Part shown: positions 24,890 through 38,149 of the stretch, piece after piece
Position numbering within the stretch: the first letter of the stretch is position 1
How the letters are laid out: the number at the start of each line of letters is the position of its first letter
Assembly (NCBI RefSeq): GCF_030936135.1
Contig: NC_082600.1
Span: forward strand, 25,861,943-25,925,942
Length of the DNA: 64,000 bases
Origin: Gavia stellata
Taxonomy: Eukaryota > Chordata > Aves > Gaviiformes > Gaviidae
Reading direction: 5' to 3'
Made by a program: the position numbers and the translations under genes
The notes under the pieces: model-generated
Databases searched by the model: none
Seen by the model: only the letters and a program-made list of their open reading frames with translations
What the model was told of the DNA's origin: nothing

Positions 24890-25400
24890 AGCCCTTCTGT
24901 GCGAACTTCAGCCCCGGCTGCGGGCGCTCGGCACTTCTCCCAGCTGGACGGGCTCCGGGGCACCGAGCGGCCACCCGGAAAACGAAATCCGGCAGTTCAG
25001 TCACCGCGTAGGGGACGTGTTGGTGACCCGCCCCGCCTCGCGCAGCCCCGGGGACGGCGGCAGGAGAGGGGCTGCTCCCCCGGGCAGCGTTAGCCGCCCC
25101 CCCCGAGACCTGCCCGCCTTTCCCAGCGCTGCCTGCCTCCTTCCCGAAATACCGCCTGCCTGCCGTAACTAAGGAAACGGGGCTCCTGTGGGCAGCCGCT
25201 TCTTTCTACGTGCACCAGTGCTGGGTCCGCAGAGCGCAGGGGAGCTGCGGGCACCATCCCGGGCTGAGGCAGAGCCAGCCCCATCCACAGCCCGGCCGGG
25301 GGCTCCGGGCTGCCTCACAGCCCGCTCCCAGAGCCCAAATGCAGAGCAGCACCTGGCACATGCACCCCCTGAAATCCGGGACAGACCCGCATCCCCTGCG
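24890..25400. promoter_or_regulatory. CpG island 2 (no assigned gene)
   Basis: CpG-dense sequence (for example tcaccgcgtaggggacg and cgccccgcctcgcgcagcc) borders an AT-rich patch at 25565-25615. It contains no recognisable coding exon. It could be an alternative promoter, an enhancer-associated island or the start of a non-coding transcript. Confidence 0.45.
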
Positions 25401-28400
25401 CAGGGGAGGGCGCTGCGCCCTTCACTGGGGTCTGCCTGGCGGGGACCCCCGGCTCCATGCAAGGTGCTTCTCTCTTCCCACAGGATACCGTGGGACTCAC
25501 ACCGTGCAAAAGGAGAGGCTGGAAGAACTGCAGCAGAGGCTGAGCCGCCATCACACCAGCCACCTCAATTCTGTTAATTAAAAAAGTTAATTTCTTAATT
25601 TTCTAGTGCTCACCCCGGACCTTTGCGGGGCTCTTTGAAGGCAGCTTGCCATTGGGAATAGGAGAGAAACTGGGGCCGCAGCTGCTAAGCTGGGAAACAG
25701 TCTCTCCCCCATGCCAACTCCCTTGTGGTTTGGTGTCTGCATGCTTGTAATTTCAAATCTGTTTCAAACATCACCCACCACCCAGGCTGCGTGACCAGGC
25801 ACTAATCAGTTACATTAAAATATGCTAATTGGGACTTCCCAATTGCCAGTCAGGTGGGACAGTGCGGCTCAGCGCTTGCAGGCATGGGATTTCTCAATGC
25901 TTCCAGATCTCAGTGTTTTGGCTGGCCTGGGGAAGCAAGGTGTTCCCATGGTGCTGCCCTGCCACTGGCAGCCCCGATCCAGAAGGCACCGTGGCTGGGG
26001 CGTCAGCACAGGCAGCTCAAGTTGTCCAAGCCACTGATGCAGCTTAAACTCAGCTGCTCATCTCAACGAATATCCCCCCCAGCCTTCCTAGCTGTCAGCC
26101 ACTGCTGCTTCCAGTGGTGCCCCTGGGGTTCTCCCACCCGCTCCTGTAACACTGCAAGCAACTGGTGTAGCTTCTTGCTCAGGGCTTTCCTCTCTTCAAC
26201 CCAGCATCCTGCCACTAACCAAATGTTCCTCCACTTTTCCCTCCCCAGATCCTGCCTTTTGCAACATGGAGTGCTTTGCTCACTCCTTTGAAGAAGGACC
26301 CATTGGACATCTAGACCTGCAGGCTTGTACTTAGTAACGCCAAGCCAACTTTTGTGCATGAAACATCCCTGCATTACTCTGCAAATAGCTAGTTTGCACT
26401 TCCCCAGACGTCAAGCCCACTGCCCACCTACCCTGTCAATGACAGACACTCTGACCTGGCTCCGTATCTGCTCTGAAAGCCCAGGGTGTGCTGTGTTGCT
26501 TGCTTGTGCCTCTGGAGATGCACACAGATAGGAACACAGGTCCATTTACTCTGTGGAAAATACATCTCCCTCTCTTAGGCACGTGTGTGTGAAACAGAAA
26601 CAAAATAAATACATGGTTATACGGAGCTTGAAGTGGAGGTCATGGATTAGAGTCAAATCTTTCCTGAGCATCTCAGGGCAATGACCCCCTGGTGTCAGGA
26701 GGTGCAACCAGTAATTCCCGACAGACGAGAAGAAGGTCCAGGCTGAGCACTTGACCTTCTGCAATGGGAAATGGCATTTGCAATGGTGCATCAAGCAATG
26801 AAAGGTTGATTGAGGGGATACCAGGGAAAAGTGATGGTAGGTTTAATGAGAATGTCAGTGGATTGTCGGGGAAGGATGTAAGCTGACAGGCTGAGCCGGG
26901 AGAGACAGCTAGGAAGATGCACATCACATAATGAACCATATTACCATTCTGGCCAAACACAGGGCTCTGCGTGCAGGCTGTGTCTCTGCCCACATGCCCG
27001 GCCTTCCTGGGAGCAAACACTCAATGCATTAATGTTCTCCCCAGCTTAAACAGTTGCCAGCAGTGCAGCTAGCTAATGCACAGTGGCGTGGTCCTTTATG
27101 AAAGTCATTAACTCTAAATAAGCTGTCTCATATACAAAATATCCAACAAAAACATCTTTGCTGACTAGCTCATTGGCCTTTCTTCCATGTACAGAATTGC
27201 ATCAGAATGAAAAAAAGACCAAAAGGAAAGAAAAGGAAAGAAAAGGGTTATCTTAGGTCAGAAAAGGGATTTGTGTAGACTAGCATTCTGTTTCAGGAAG
27301 CGGCTGTTAGCAAACACCTTGAGAACAGCATAAGAACAGAGCGGGAGGACGATGTTCCTGCAGTGTCCTTTCCCGCTCAGCAGCACGAGGCTTCCTGCAC
27401 AGCAAATACATCATTCTTGAAAGAGATTCAGAAGCCATATAAAATGTAGGCATCCACAACGCCTTGCAGCAAGGTGTTCCCTGGGTAAGGCGCACATTGT
27501 GTGAAGAGCACAATGTCTCCCTGTGGCTCTTCTGACCCACTCACCATCTACTTTCACCCACTTCTCAGCCTGGAACATGCAGTCAACATTCGAGCCTAAT
27601 CATCAACAATCAATTATTTATTAATTTGCCTGCTCATGCTGCTGGTTTTACCTATGGTTTTACTGCATGTATAATTTATCATCTTCAACTTCATTCATCT
27701 TGATCTTTGCACCTCCTTTCTCCCTCCCCTCCTTTCCACATGCACTGAAATGAAGCCACCACTCGGGTAGAGGCAATATGGGGTTTATCAGGCTGGAGTT
27801 ACATCAGGGAGGAGCTGGAAACACTCAACTAAACTGAAACTAGAAGGGAAATGAGAGTGAATGACATGATATTAATGACTAATAATGCCACCCCATGACA
27901 AAAGCAGAGTCCTGAAACACTGGTGGTCACTGATGATCACAGCCCTTCTTCTGGAACCTCATCCACCTTCCCAGGTAGCTCAGCAACTGGTAGCTCTGCC
28001 TCTGCTTCAGCAGACCTCCAAGAGCTCCAGGGAAAGCTCTAGCACACAGACAATGCAGATGCAGCAGCTCTTTTGCTCTCTGTTGGTGACCAATGTAACG
28101 TGTGGTTAACAAACAAGGAGAAAACACTGGAGCTCCCAAGCAAAAGCTTGGAGAACTCCTGGAGCATGTTTAGCCATGTTGCGACAGAGCATGAATCACT
28201 GCAGTGTGTAAGATTCACATTTGATGCAGCTTTTGTCCTTCCACAGCAAGGACTGCCATCCTCATCAGTGGCGATCTGGGGAAGTGTGAGTGAGGGATGC
28301 TGCTCTGCAGGTGGGTCCTGCTGGGTGAGCAAGCCCTGCCCTCCCAAGGGAGATCACAGCTGTGGGGCTGGGGGCTCCCCCGAAGAGCTGGAGAGGGAGG

Positions 28401-29449
28401 CAGGGCAGAGGTCTCTCTTGGGTCGTGATGGTTGGCTCCCGTCCCATGTCCACAAATGTCCTCGAGCTGCTTGGCTCCCGAATCACAATGGTGGTAGCCC
28501 CATGCTGTGGGTGACCTCGGGAAGGGATGTGTAAACTGGCCACTTGTGCCCCCCAGCCCACCCCCTGCAGCGCCACCGCACCCTGCACTGCCCCCATCTG
28601 ACTGCAGGGCTCCCACTCTCCTACCCCTTCCGCATCCTCAGCCTCCACTGAAAACTCTCTCCACCCCACATCATCTGCCCCGCTATTGCCTTTTGTGTGC
28701 CGTGAGGGATGGAGGGTTGGGCTCAGAAGAGCTGACTGCCGCAGTAGGTACACTCCACGCTCATCGCTGGCCAATGCCTCACAACCGTCCCAGACAGGGC
28801 AGCGTCTCAGCAGTCTGCTGAGGTGAGTATGGGGCTGTGGGCCAAGCAAGCTCCCTCAGCTCTGCAACCCAGTGGCCTGAAAATACAGCACCACAACATC
28901 TCGTACCATGTGTGGTACAAGGCCTGGCTTATACCCATTGACGTACAACTTTTGCTCAGCTGATTCTTCCACCGCTGTGCGGTTCCTAACACTTTGCCCA
29001 GTTTATATTAGGCTCTGACAAGATGGCATTTTGTTAAGAGATGGGTGTGGGGCTCCCCGGGGAAATATTTTATGGGCAGGTTGGAGCCAGCTGAACCTCC
29101 AGGTTGTCTGTCTTGGACGTGCAAGCAGGTACCATAGCAAAAGTCAGTTGTGCTGGAGCGAGTTTGGTGGCCTGCGCTGATTTTGTCTCTGTGCAGCCCC
29201 TTCATTTGCTACGCCTTCCCCACGGGCAAGATGATAAAGGCTTTTGGGGAGATGACTCGATCCCATCCCAGCAGGGAGAGTGGGATTGCTGCTTCCCTTT
29301 ACTTTGGTCATTACTCCACTGCCTTCAAATGCCTCTGATGAAGGTGAGCGTGGGAAGGGGCTATGCTCCTCTGAAGAAGACCCTGTTTGTCTGTGTCTGC
29401 GTCTTCCAGTGGGAGTTGCCCAATGAACGCTGAAAGCCTGGCCCTCTTC
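25401..29449. other. Non-coding stretch between CpG islands 2 and 3
   Basis: No exon recognised. AT-rich TAAT-bearing patches at 25565-25615 and 27580-27720 stand out from a GC-richer background. A short AAAGG/AAAAGG purine tract lies at 27219-27246. Confidence 0.45.
27580..27720. promoter_or_regulatory. TAAT-rich patch (possible conserved non-coding element)
   Basis: This dense run of homeodomain-type cores (cctaatcatcaacaatcaat, then tatttattaatttg) lies between GC-richer flanks. It looks like an enhancer-type element by texture only. Confidence 0.2.
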
Positions 29450-29980
29450 CTGACCCGCAGGGGCCTTCAACCGGCCGGGGGGGGGGGCGGGGACGGACCT
29501 TGCCTGGGGCATCACAGCTACGCGGGGAGGAGTGGCCCTTGGAAGCGGCTCGGCGGGGCTTTTCTGGGTGAGACTGCGGCCAGGGCTGCGCTCCCCTCCC
29601 CCGCCCGCCTCCCCCTCTCCCCTCCCCTCCCCTCCCTTCCTTCCCGTTCCCTCCCCTCCCCTCCCCGCCCCTCCCTCCCGTTCCCTCCCCGCCGCTCCCG
29701 GCGGGCCCCCAGCACCACCTGCCGGCTCGGCCGGGCATCCCCGCCGCGCCCGGCGCCGGTGCGGGAGGGAGATGCTCTCCTGTCCCCATTTGCCAGCCCA
29801 CCCCCCGGGCCCCCCGGGGGCCGTTCCTCAGGAGGTGGCAGGCTCACCCCTCGTACCCGGACCTGCAGCTCTTCCTCGGCTGCCTCCAGCGGCAGCCCTG
29901 GAAAACCGGGCGGGGGGCGGTAGCTGGGCGCCCGGGGAGGTCGGAAGAGAAGTGCCGGGGTGCGGAGGGTGCTTGGGAAG
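29450..29980. promoter_or_regulatory. CpG island 3 with polypyrimidine core
   Basis: The island begins with a G-run (ccgg followed by 12 G at about 29477-29488). It then has a C-rich polypyrimidine block of imperfect CTCCC units (29588-29700) and CpG-dense sequence to about 29.98 kb. No coding exon was recognised. It lies about 9.6 kb upstream of the ZDHHC22 ATG and could be a distal promoter for either neighbouring gene or for a non-coding transcript. Confidence 0.45.
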
Positions 29981-32900
29981 CCGGTGCCTCCTGCAGAGAG
30001 CCCCTCTCATCCCAGCGCTCACCCCAACCCCTCCGCTGGCTCTTTCTGACCCCAGCCACCCTTGTGCTTTCCAGCTTTCACGTCACACCAAAGTCCCCTC
30101 CGTCCCCACACCTCCATCTTTTCCGCTCCTTTTTCCCAGCTCCTTTCAGTCCTGCCCCCCACACCATGTCAGGGCCACTCCTGCCCAAGCCCTCCCCAGG
30201 GCTCCCCCTGGCCCCGGTCCCCTCGGACTCTCCAGAGTGGTCGTGCCCCCGGTCCCCACTGAGCCGCTGCCCCCTCCAGCTCTATGGGGCAGCCCCCTTT
30301 CCCCAGCTGTGAGTGAAGCAGATCCTGGCTTCTGCTTCTGGCAGGCCTTTTGGAAACCTGGGTATTGGCTGTGCTTACCCCAAATCCACCAGACAGGAAC
30401 CTGAGAGAAGCAAGTGAGGACTAGTCTGGAGAAAGTCCAAGTCTCATTGCTGTGGGACTTGCCCTTGTATTTATTCCTCATTTGTCTGTTTCCTCCCATA
30501 ACTCCTCACTGGGTCTTCAGAGGGGAATAATTCACCTCCCTCCTTGCTGTTTACACTGAGGTGCTCTGCAGTCCTCCTCTGCAGAGGTCCACTGCTCCTC
30601 CACTGCAGTCCTCTATCAGATTTTCCTTACTCAGTCACTGCCCCTGCAAGGAGGAGGAAGAGTAAGGTTGAAAGTGCCATCCCTACAGCAGACACCACAC
30701 CGGCTCTGTAGGCCCTGGATCATCATCGGCCTTTGGAGACGCCCAGAAGCTTGGGGACAAGGGAAATTACCATCTGACAGGAGCATGCCCTTTCTTCAGG
30801 CAGCCTGGTGTGTGGTTGCCCTTGATATGGTGCCATCAGCCTAACCTTGGGCTTCCTCAAAGCAGTGCTGAGGGCTTCATCTGTTTGATACCAAATACAT
30901 CAGGTGGTTCCTGGAATCTGGCAAACAACTACCCGTGATCAGGTCATGGCTTGCTTTTCCTTCAGCTGAGAAAAGAAAGTAGCATCTCAATTATTTTTCC
31001 TTAGATCATTTAGGGAGATGGTATTATTGGACCAAGGTTTACCCTTCAGCCCCACCCAGCCCAGAAGGGGTATCTGCTCCCGGTGCTGCCAGTGCATTTT
31101 ACATAAGGAATCATAAATAGAAACTGTACTCACTGAGGCGGGTGGAAATGAAGCAGGCAGAAACTGGCCCTCCATTTAGCAAATAGTCAGTTAAAATCAT
31201 TGCCACCTGCAGTGTGGCAGGGGTAGGGGTTGTGTGCAGTGCATCTAGTGCACTAGTTGATAGCTGGCATTTTGCAGAGCCAAAGGAATTTAGGAACTGC
31301 TCTTACAGACCCACTGGAGGAGCATCTTGATGGCAGGGGCAGCAGCCGTGTGATGGAGGGGAAAGAGATTGCTTCTCCCAGAACACTGCTGTGGCAAGCA
31401 GGAGGATTAATCCAAGTCTATTTTCTGGAATTGATTTAACACTGTGTTCATTTATCTGCAGCTCCTGCTGAAACATTTCATATTTCAGATCTGATTTCAC
31501 TGTTTCCAAGGCTGAGAGGCTTCCTTCTCTAGGGAGAAGCAGTTCTGCAAGAGAACAAGTAGGAGCCCTAGGGAAGCAGCAAAAGGAAAGGAATATTTTG
31601 TCTTTAGTAACTGGTCATTTCCATTTTGGAGGCAGTGAAAAAAGAACCATCTGGTGGGTGCTGAATATTCACCATGTAAGCAGTGACTTCGTTATGAATA
31701 TGTGCATGTGTTATTGTTATTTATTATTCATAGGATTCCCTAGGTATGCGTGACACTTCACAGCAAAAAGGAAGACCAGGGCTCTTGCTCCTTGATGTGC
31801 CCAATATAAATTTGACACAATGCTCAACAGCAGCAGAGCATGGCAGATGATGGTTGGGCAACCAGCTGGGGGTGGGGAGGAGATGGCACCCCTGTGAAAA
31901 AGGGCAGTGCACAACTTCTGGAGCAGTAGCTGCTGCTGCTGACAGCAGATTGCTTCAGAAGATGGCGACCCTCACATATTCATGCCCATTACTTTGGGTT
32001 TTAATTCTCCCCTGCAATAAACACCATCTACATTTATTATTTTAATTCTCTGCTCCTTAAGAGCTCTGCTCCCACAGTGTCCTGCCTGGAAATGATGCAG
32101 AACAAAAGGAACCTGGGTCCAATACCTTTCCTCGTTGTGGTATTCACTTGGGGGTGATGGGACTGCTCACTTGGCTTGAGCATTATGGCTCAGGAGCTTC
32201 AAATCAGTCAGCTGAAACAAAAAGAGACATTTTATTTTGCCCTTTTCCTGCTAGCCAAAGTATCTTGAAAGCAAGAAAAAGATCCCCATGAAGTCCCAGG
32301 GTGACACCTTGTTGTTAGGGTATAATGTCTGATACTGAAGCTTGCTGGGGATGATGGGAATTCGAGAGCACCCAGACATCTGCAGAGGATGCTCAGAGCT
32401 TTGCAGGAAGAAATGCCTGTAGTACTTCCCCCTTCTCTCGTCTCTTCTTTTCTTTTCACTGCCTCAGCTTTTTTCTATAGGAGTTTTTGCCACAGCATTC
32501 AGTCATTCCTCTGGTGCTGAGCCAATATTGTGGGCAGGGTTTGATGAAGCGGCAGTCATAGGCACTTGAAGGGAAGCATCTTGGGTCCCTTAGGGGGATA
32601 ATCCCCACACCATTATGGGGACAGAGCTCAGGGGCACCTGCAGGGCCAGAGGGATGGAGGAATGAGTGCACCACTGCCAGGGATAACAGCTCTGGCCTGA
32701 GCTCAGGCCTGTAAGTGCCTTCCCTCCTGCAACACTCCCTTCCCACCTATCATCAACATTTTCCCTTCCTGCTGGCACACTCTGACATACTGAACTTTAC
32801 TTGACTGCAGAAGTTTGTTTCCCAACACCACCAGCAAGTAGCAAATGAGTCAAATGTTGATTTTTGCAACAGCTTTCCTAACACAGCGGGGCGCACCATA

Positions 32901-34520
32901 AATTGTGACTTGTTTCAAAGAGCCCTGATGCGTCGTTGCATGGGCCAGCTAGAACAGCCCAGAGCATCATCAACAATTCAGTATCCCAGCTCCTTGGAAG
33001 CACGCTGGCTGCTTGGTCTTTCTCCTCTGCTCGCCAAAAGATGTTCAGATGTTTATATGACTCCAGGAATGAGGGAGATAAGCTAGGAAGGACAGAGAGA
33101 CACTTAAGGACTTTCACACAGGATGAGGCAATGTTAGTGACTGCTCTGATTTTTTGTGGCGAGACCTCTGTATTCCTTGCTGAGCACCTGCAAACAGCCA
33201 GTATCCCACAGTTGCAGGACTCCCCCTGTTAGTCACAGCCAACATCAGAGGACTGCAGCCATCGTGGCAGCTCCTTGGTTGCAGGAGGAGAAGCAGTCCC
33301 AGGTAGCCAGCACCAACTCAGCAGACAAATCAGCTAATGTTTTGAAGGATGGCCTTCCTTGTACCCTAGGCATCAAGTCCTGTTTAAAAAAAAATACGGT
33401 GAGTTAGAAGATCCCTAAAACACATCTTAGAAAGCAACCAGTTTTTTCCATGTCTAAATATACCCTTAGTGCTCATGCTACTGGGGCTGCCTGAGTCTTG
33501 GGCTTTCTGGCAGAAATTACAACAGCCCGGGCTGTGCGGTGGGTTGCTATTCAGATGTTCAGAAGGTGGGGTTTGTTCGATAGATATAAAACATCTTTTA
33601 CAGTCTACTCAGCAACTCATTTGGAGGCAATTGACCCTTTGTCAATAAACCTTTCACTCTGCCTTCTGAAGTGCTGGAAATCCATTCGCTAAAGAACATT
33701 GTCATGGGGAAAGGTGGAGAACAAGCCCTTTTGAAGAATGGGTTTCTAGGTGCATTCTTTTTCCCCTCAATTCCGTTTCTCCTCTTCATTCATATGGCTT
33801 ATTGACCTGAAAATGTCTCTCAAATACAAAGATACAGCAAGCCATGGATATGTTCTTAGGTAGCAGATTATTTACTCATTTACTTTAGAACTGTCTGGAT
33901 TACTTTTCAATGTATGCCACTATGAATCATAACACATCCCTGCATAAATACCTTGTACACCAAGCATTACCTCCTAGCTTAGTTTTACACTGAATGATAA
34001 GCGGGGAGGTTTGTAATGAGAAAACAGCAGCTGTATCAGCCTGGGGAAGGCTCAGCACACTGAGATGGGAGGTATGGCTGTATAAAACCCCCCTCTTTCT
34101 CAGCACTATCCTTGAAGGAAGGAGAAGGGGAGGGCAGGTGAAGATTGGCCAGATGGGAGCTGAAAAAGAGGTTCAGTAGCTTAAGTCATAAATTCAGATA
34201 GAGCACGTGCTTGACAGTGTGCTAAAGTCATGACCATCTGTCAACCTTTTAGTTACCATCTCTTTCCTTGTTAATAAGTGTCCTCCTCACTGAAACCCCC
34301 AGCACAACTGATGCAGCACAACTGGCAAACTACGTCAAAATGATTAAAACCCAGCTACCTAAAACTATGCTGTCAATCTGTTTGACCTCGGTGCTGGGTG
34401 CCCTTCAGCTCTCAGGTACTTGCACATCAGATACAATACCCCAGGTCCTTCAGTCTTTCTTTCAGAGGTTTCCAAAACACATCCCAAGCGGAAAGGTTGA
34501 GGGAATAGGGTGACTTCATG

Positions 34521-34848
34521 TAGAGAAGACATGGTAGCCACTTTCAAGTATGTAAAAGACTGCAGAGAGGAAAGGATTCCTCTTTCTCTATATCCACTGG
34601 GCATGCGATAAGGACTAAGGCCTTAGACTGCTGCAAGGGAATGTCAAGTTAGGCATGAGTAAATACTCTGAAAGGATAACAATGAACTAAATGGATTGCT
34701 TTGTGGGTGGTGGAGAATCTCCATCACCAGCGATCTTTGGGACCTTATCAGACTCTTGTCTGCAAGGGATAGGTATACTTGGGGCAAGGATACGGAGGAA
34801 ATGGGAAAGATGTTTGAGTTGGCCTCTGAAGGTCATTTCTCACTATAA
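34521..34848 (+). mobile_element. Old, heavily diverged CR1 3' fragment
   Basis: The order of landmarks follows a CR1 tail: 'ctttcaagtatgtaaaagac', a 'gataaggactaagg' segment, 'gtgggtggtggagaatctcc', then 'cttggggcaaggatacgg' and a degraded 'ttggcctctgaaggtca'. Divergence is high, so the boundaries are approximate. Confidence 0.55.
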
Positions 34849-36478
34849 GTAGGATCTTAGCATTAGATTTCTGTTTCAGGAAGATCAGGTCCAACCTGAC
34901 AACCTCAGTAGTATAACCCAGAGCTGAATGAGGAAAGGACTGAGCTCCCTTTTCCTCTTAGTGTTCATGTCTCCGTGTAGGCAGATTTGAAGCTGGTTAG
35001 CATAAAGGCATGCAGCTCTGCTGCCAACCATGCTATATTTGTTTCATTCCTAAACTGAAGACATCAGGCCTCATCTGTTACTTTTTGTGGCCATTCAAAT
35101 TTACCTAACCAAACAGGAAACCTCTCCAGACATTGTAGGCATTCAAATTTTGAAAGCTACCTAACTGGAAAAAGGAAGAAAATAAAAGCCCACAAAAACT
35201 TCATAAGGTTTGTATTTAAGTGACAATTTGATGCAAGCAGCACCAGGTTTACCACAGAGAGCATTCATTTCTTCCAAACTATCACAGCAAATAGCAGAGA
35301 TTAACTCATTCATTTCAGAGAAAAATCACCACCAGACTGTATCTTGAATGCTAAACTAACGGGGCTGTCTGAGGCAATGCACGTTTTGAGATGGAAGAAA
35401 AGATACATAATTTGGGATGCAATTTAAAGCAAGACGTTGAGAGATGTCGAGCAGGCTGTATCGGAGCATGGTATCAACTGGAACTATATTTTATTCTGCT
35501 TAAAATATCTGAGCACAAGGAGCTAGGAGGATCCAGGGAGCAAGCTACCAAGACTGCCATCTGCCAGTCATCATCAAGTGTAGCCCAGGTTATTGAACTA
35601 GAAGATGAAAACACCAACTGGCTGACAACTGCATAGATTATGCCAGTGGCTTCCCACCCTGCTTGCTAAAGGGACATATTGGGAAAGGGTCCATACCAGA
35701 GAAAGCCCCTCCACACCACTGGCCAGCAGGGGAGAATGGTGTGGTGAGACTCAGCAACATCAAGGCTGGGGTGAGAGAGAGGGACTGGCTGTGGTATGCT
35801 GTGCTAATTTCTGGAGAACATCTGCACAGTAGGTAATAACAACAATAAATTGCTCTTACAGGTGCTTCTCATGCCCAGCTGTCAAGGTCTTCCAGAGAAA
35901 GGCATGTAGCATAATCCCCACCCTATTCAAAAGACAGGAAAATCCTGACAAATTGGTGAAGTAATTTACCTGTGATTGAAAAGCAGGATGGGGAAATACT
36001 CCATCTACTGGGTCACAACCAGACTCTGTCCAAGGAAACGGTTTCTCCCCAGAGAAGGAAAAGGGAGATACTATTTCTGAGTGCCACAGATACAAGTTCT
36101 CTCATTATGTTGATTTTACAGCAAGAAAGTCAAATTCCTGCAGTAAATATTGTTACTTTTTAATGTTTGCTCCAAATTATCTACTGTTTTTGTTATTCAC
36201 TTACTGCCTGTGCTAATCTCCTTATTTACCCATCTCTTTCTTATATACATATGCACATGCACAGGCAAATTCATCCCCAGACAACTTCTCTCCCATCCTG
36301 CCAACAGCTCATCATATCAACACAACAGCACTGAAAGAGGATATTTTTTACTATATTCTAAAATATGAAGCCAGTATTTTGACAGTGACAAATCATAAAC
36401 ATCAATTTGCAGTAGCATTTTAATAAGAATGTGGGGGATAATATGCTTCACCATTCTTCCATTCCAGTGGAAAACAGT

Positions 36479-36802
36479 TCTTCCCTTCCCTTCCCTTCCC
36501 TTCCCTTCCCTTCCCTTCCCTTCCCTTCCCTTCCCTTCCCTTCCCTTCCCTTCCCTTCCCTTCCCTTCCCTTCCCTTCCCTTCCCTTCCCTTCCCTTCCC
36601 TTCCCTTCCCTTCCCTTCCCTTCCCTTCCCTTCCCTTCCCTTCCCTTCCCTTCCCTTCCCTCTTTTCCTCTCCTCTCTTCTCTTTCCTTTACTATTCCTT
36701 CCTTCCTTCCTTCCTTCCTTCCTTCCTTCCTTCCTTCCTTCCTTCCTTCCTTCCTTCCTTCCTTCCTTCCTTCCTTCCTTCCTTCCTTCCCTCCCCCCCC
36801 CC
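36479..36802. repeat. Long polypyrimidine microsatellite (TTCCC)36, then (TTCC)24 and C10
   Basis: At least 36 perfect TTCCC units (36481-36660) are followed by a degenerate CT-rich spacer (36661-36694), about 24 TTCC units (36695-36790) and a C10 run (36793-36802). The whole tract has almost no purine on the plus strand. The long serine/proline/leucine-repeating open frames across it are repeat artefacts. Confidence 0.98.
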
Positions 36803-38149
36803 TTTGGCTACAGCTTATGATGCTCCCTATGCAGGCAGATTAATGTCTTTCATGAGATGCAGTCCCTTCAGTCTAGGAGTATTTCATGACATGAAAAGGT
36901 TTCTCTGTCATTTTTTTTTTTTATTATTATTTTGATGTAAGCTGTTAAAATATGGAGAAAACACTGTCTGATTATTTAAAGATAAAATCCAGGCTGGGTC
37001 ACCTATCTCTATTGCAAAGCTCAGTCTACTTTAAATTGATGAGTTGAGGGAATATTGGAGGATTTTTATTCTCAGTAGTCGTGACAGGAGAATGAGGGAG
37101 GTGGGAGTGAAAGCTTGATCGGTTCTGAGCACTTTCCCTCCAGTTCTGCTGAAGGTGTCTCTTAGTTGTTCATCACTGCAGATCCAGTGCCTACAGGCTT
37201 GGTTTGCACTTGCTTTTATTATTGCCACTGTTTTTCTCAGAAATGTTGAATCATGAAAGTTATCTGGGAGAAGTTGTTATTTCTGATAAAGAACCCTTGA
37301 ACACTTGGCTGCTGTCACCACCTTCCACGCTAGTGCATGTGCAGGAGACAAACACAGCCGCTCTCTCCTCCAAGCCTCTCTCCCTAGAAGCTGAGACATG
37401 CAACACGCTTTAATTTTGCTCTGTACCTTCAGGCAAAGGGAGAGTCACTCTTGGAGAAGCAGAGTCTGTCATTGGCTGTGCTGAAGGGTTGACCAGTAAG
37501 CCTAGGACCTAAGATTAGGTTAAACCCATCTTTCTTTAACTCGTGACCAACACAACAGTTTGACTGTCTCCAGGGGCAAAGCTGCAGCCCAGCAGTCCTC
37601 CTCTCTCCCCTTCTCCTGTCATGGGTGGCTCATCTGTGGAGGGAGACAGGGATGCTTTTCATCAGAGCTGGGAAAGTGCAGCATGTAGGTGTGTAGGAGA
37701 GTGAGAGGCTGTGCACAGCGCCTGTGTAGACAGTACAGGGACTGCGTGGGTGAGCAGAGGGGGGCGAGGGTGTGCAGCTGTCAGAGGGCAAATACATGTC
37801 TGCAAAGCTTCTACCAGCATGTCATACTGCCTGGGCACCACCTGCCCAGCTCAAAGCCTTTCCCAGCTACCTGCTGTTGTGCAAAGGTGCCCTGCAAACC
37901 CAGGGAGGCTTTGAACCTGCAGAGACTCTCCCTTAAATCTCCCCTTGCCTCAGATGCTGGTTCCAACAGGGGCAGCTTTGGGGTGGCAGGGAGCCACACT
38001 GAAGCCTCACCTTGCCTCCCTCACCCACAGTGTGGGAAGGAAGGACGCTCTGAGGGCTGGAGCAGGCAGGACGTCCCTTCCCACCCCCCTGCTCTCCCCG
38101 TGGGACTTGTCAGGACCTCAGAGCCCCAAGCACACCCTTCTCCTCCCCA

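Larger units (their letters stand above)
29981..38149. other. Non-coding DNA upstream of ZDHHC22
   Basis: No recognised exons. It contains an old CR1 tail (34521-34848), a possible MIR-like relic (about 35900-36010, weak) and the long TTCCC/TTCC tract (36479-36802). Base composition becomes AT-richer from about 31 kb to 37 kb and then returns to GC-rich at the ZDHHC22 island. Confidence 0.5.

Noticed and set aside
29532..30404. 290-codon plus-strand open frame
   Set aside because: Spans CpG island 3 and its polypyrimidine core; Pro/Ser/Leu low-complexity translation.
36429..36935. 168-codon open frame of repeated Leu-Pro-Phe-Pro-Ser units
   Set aside because: Direct translation of the TTCCC/TTCC microsatellite.
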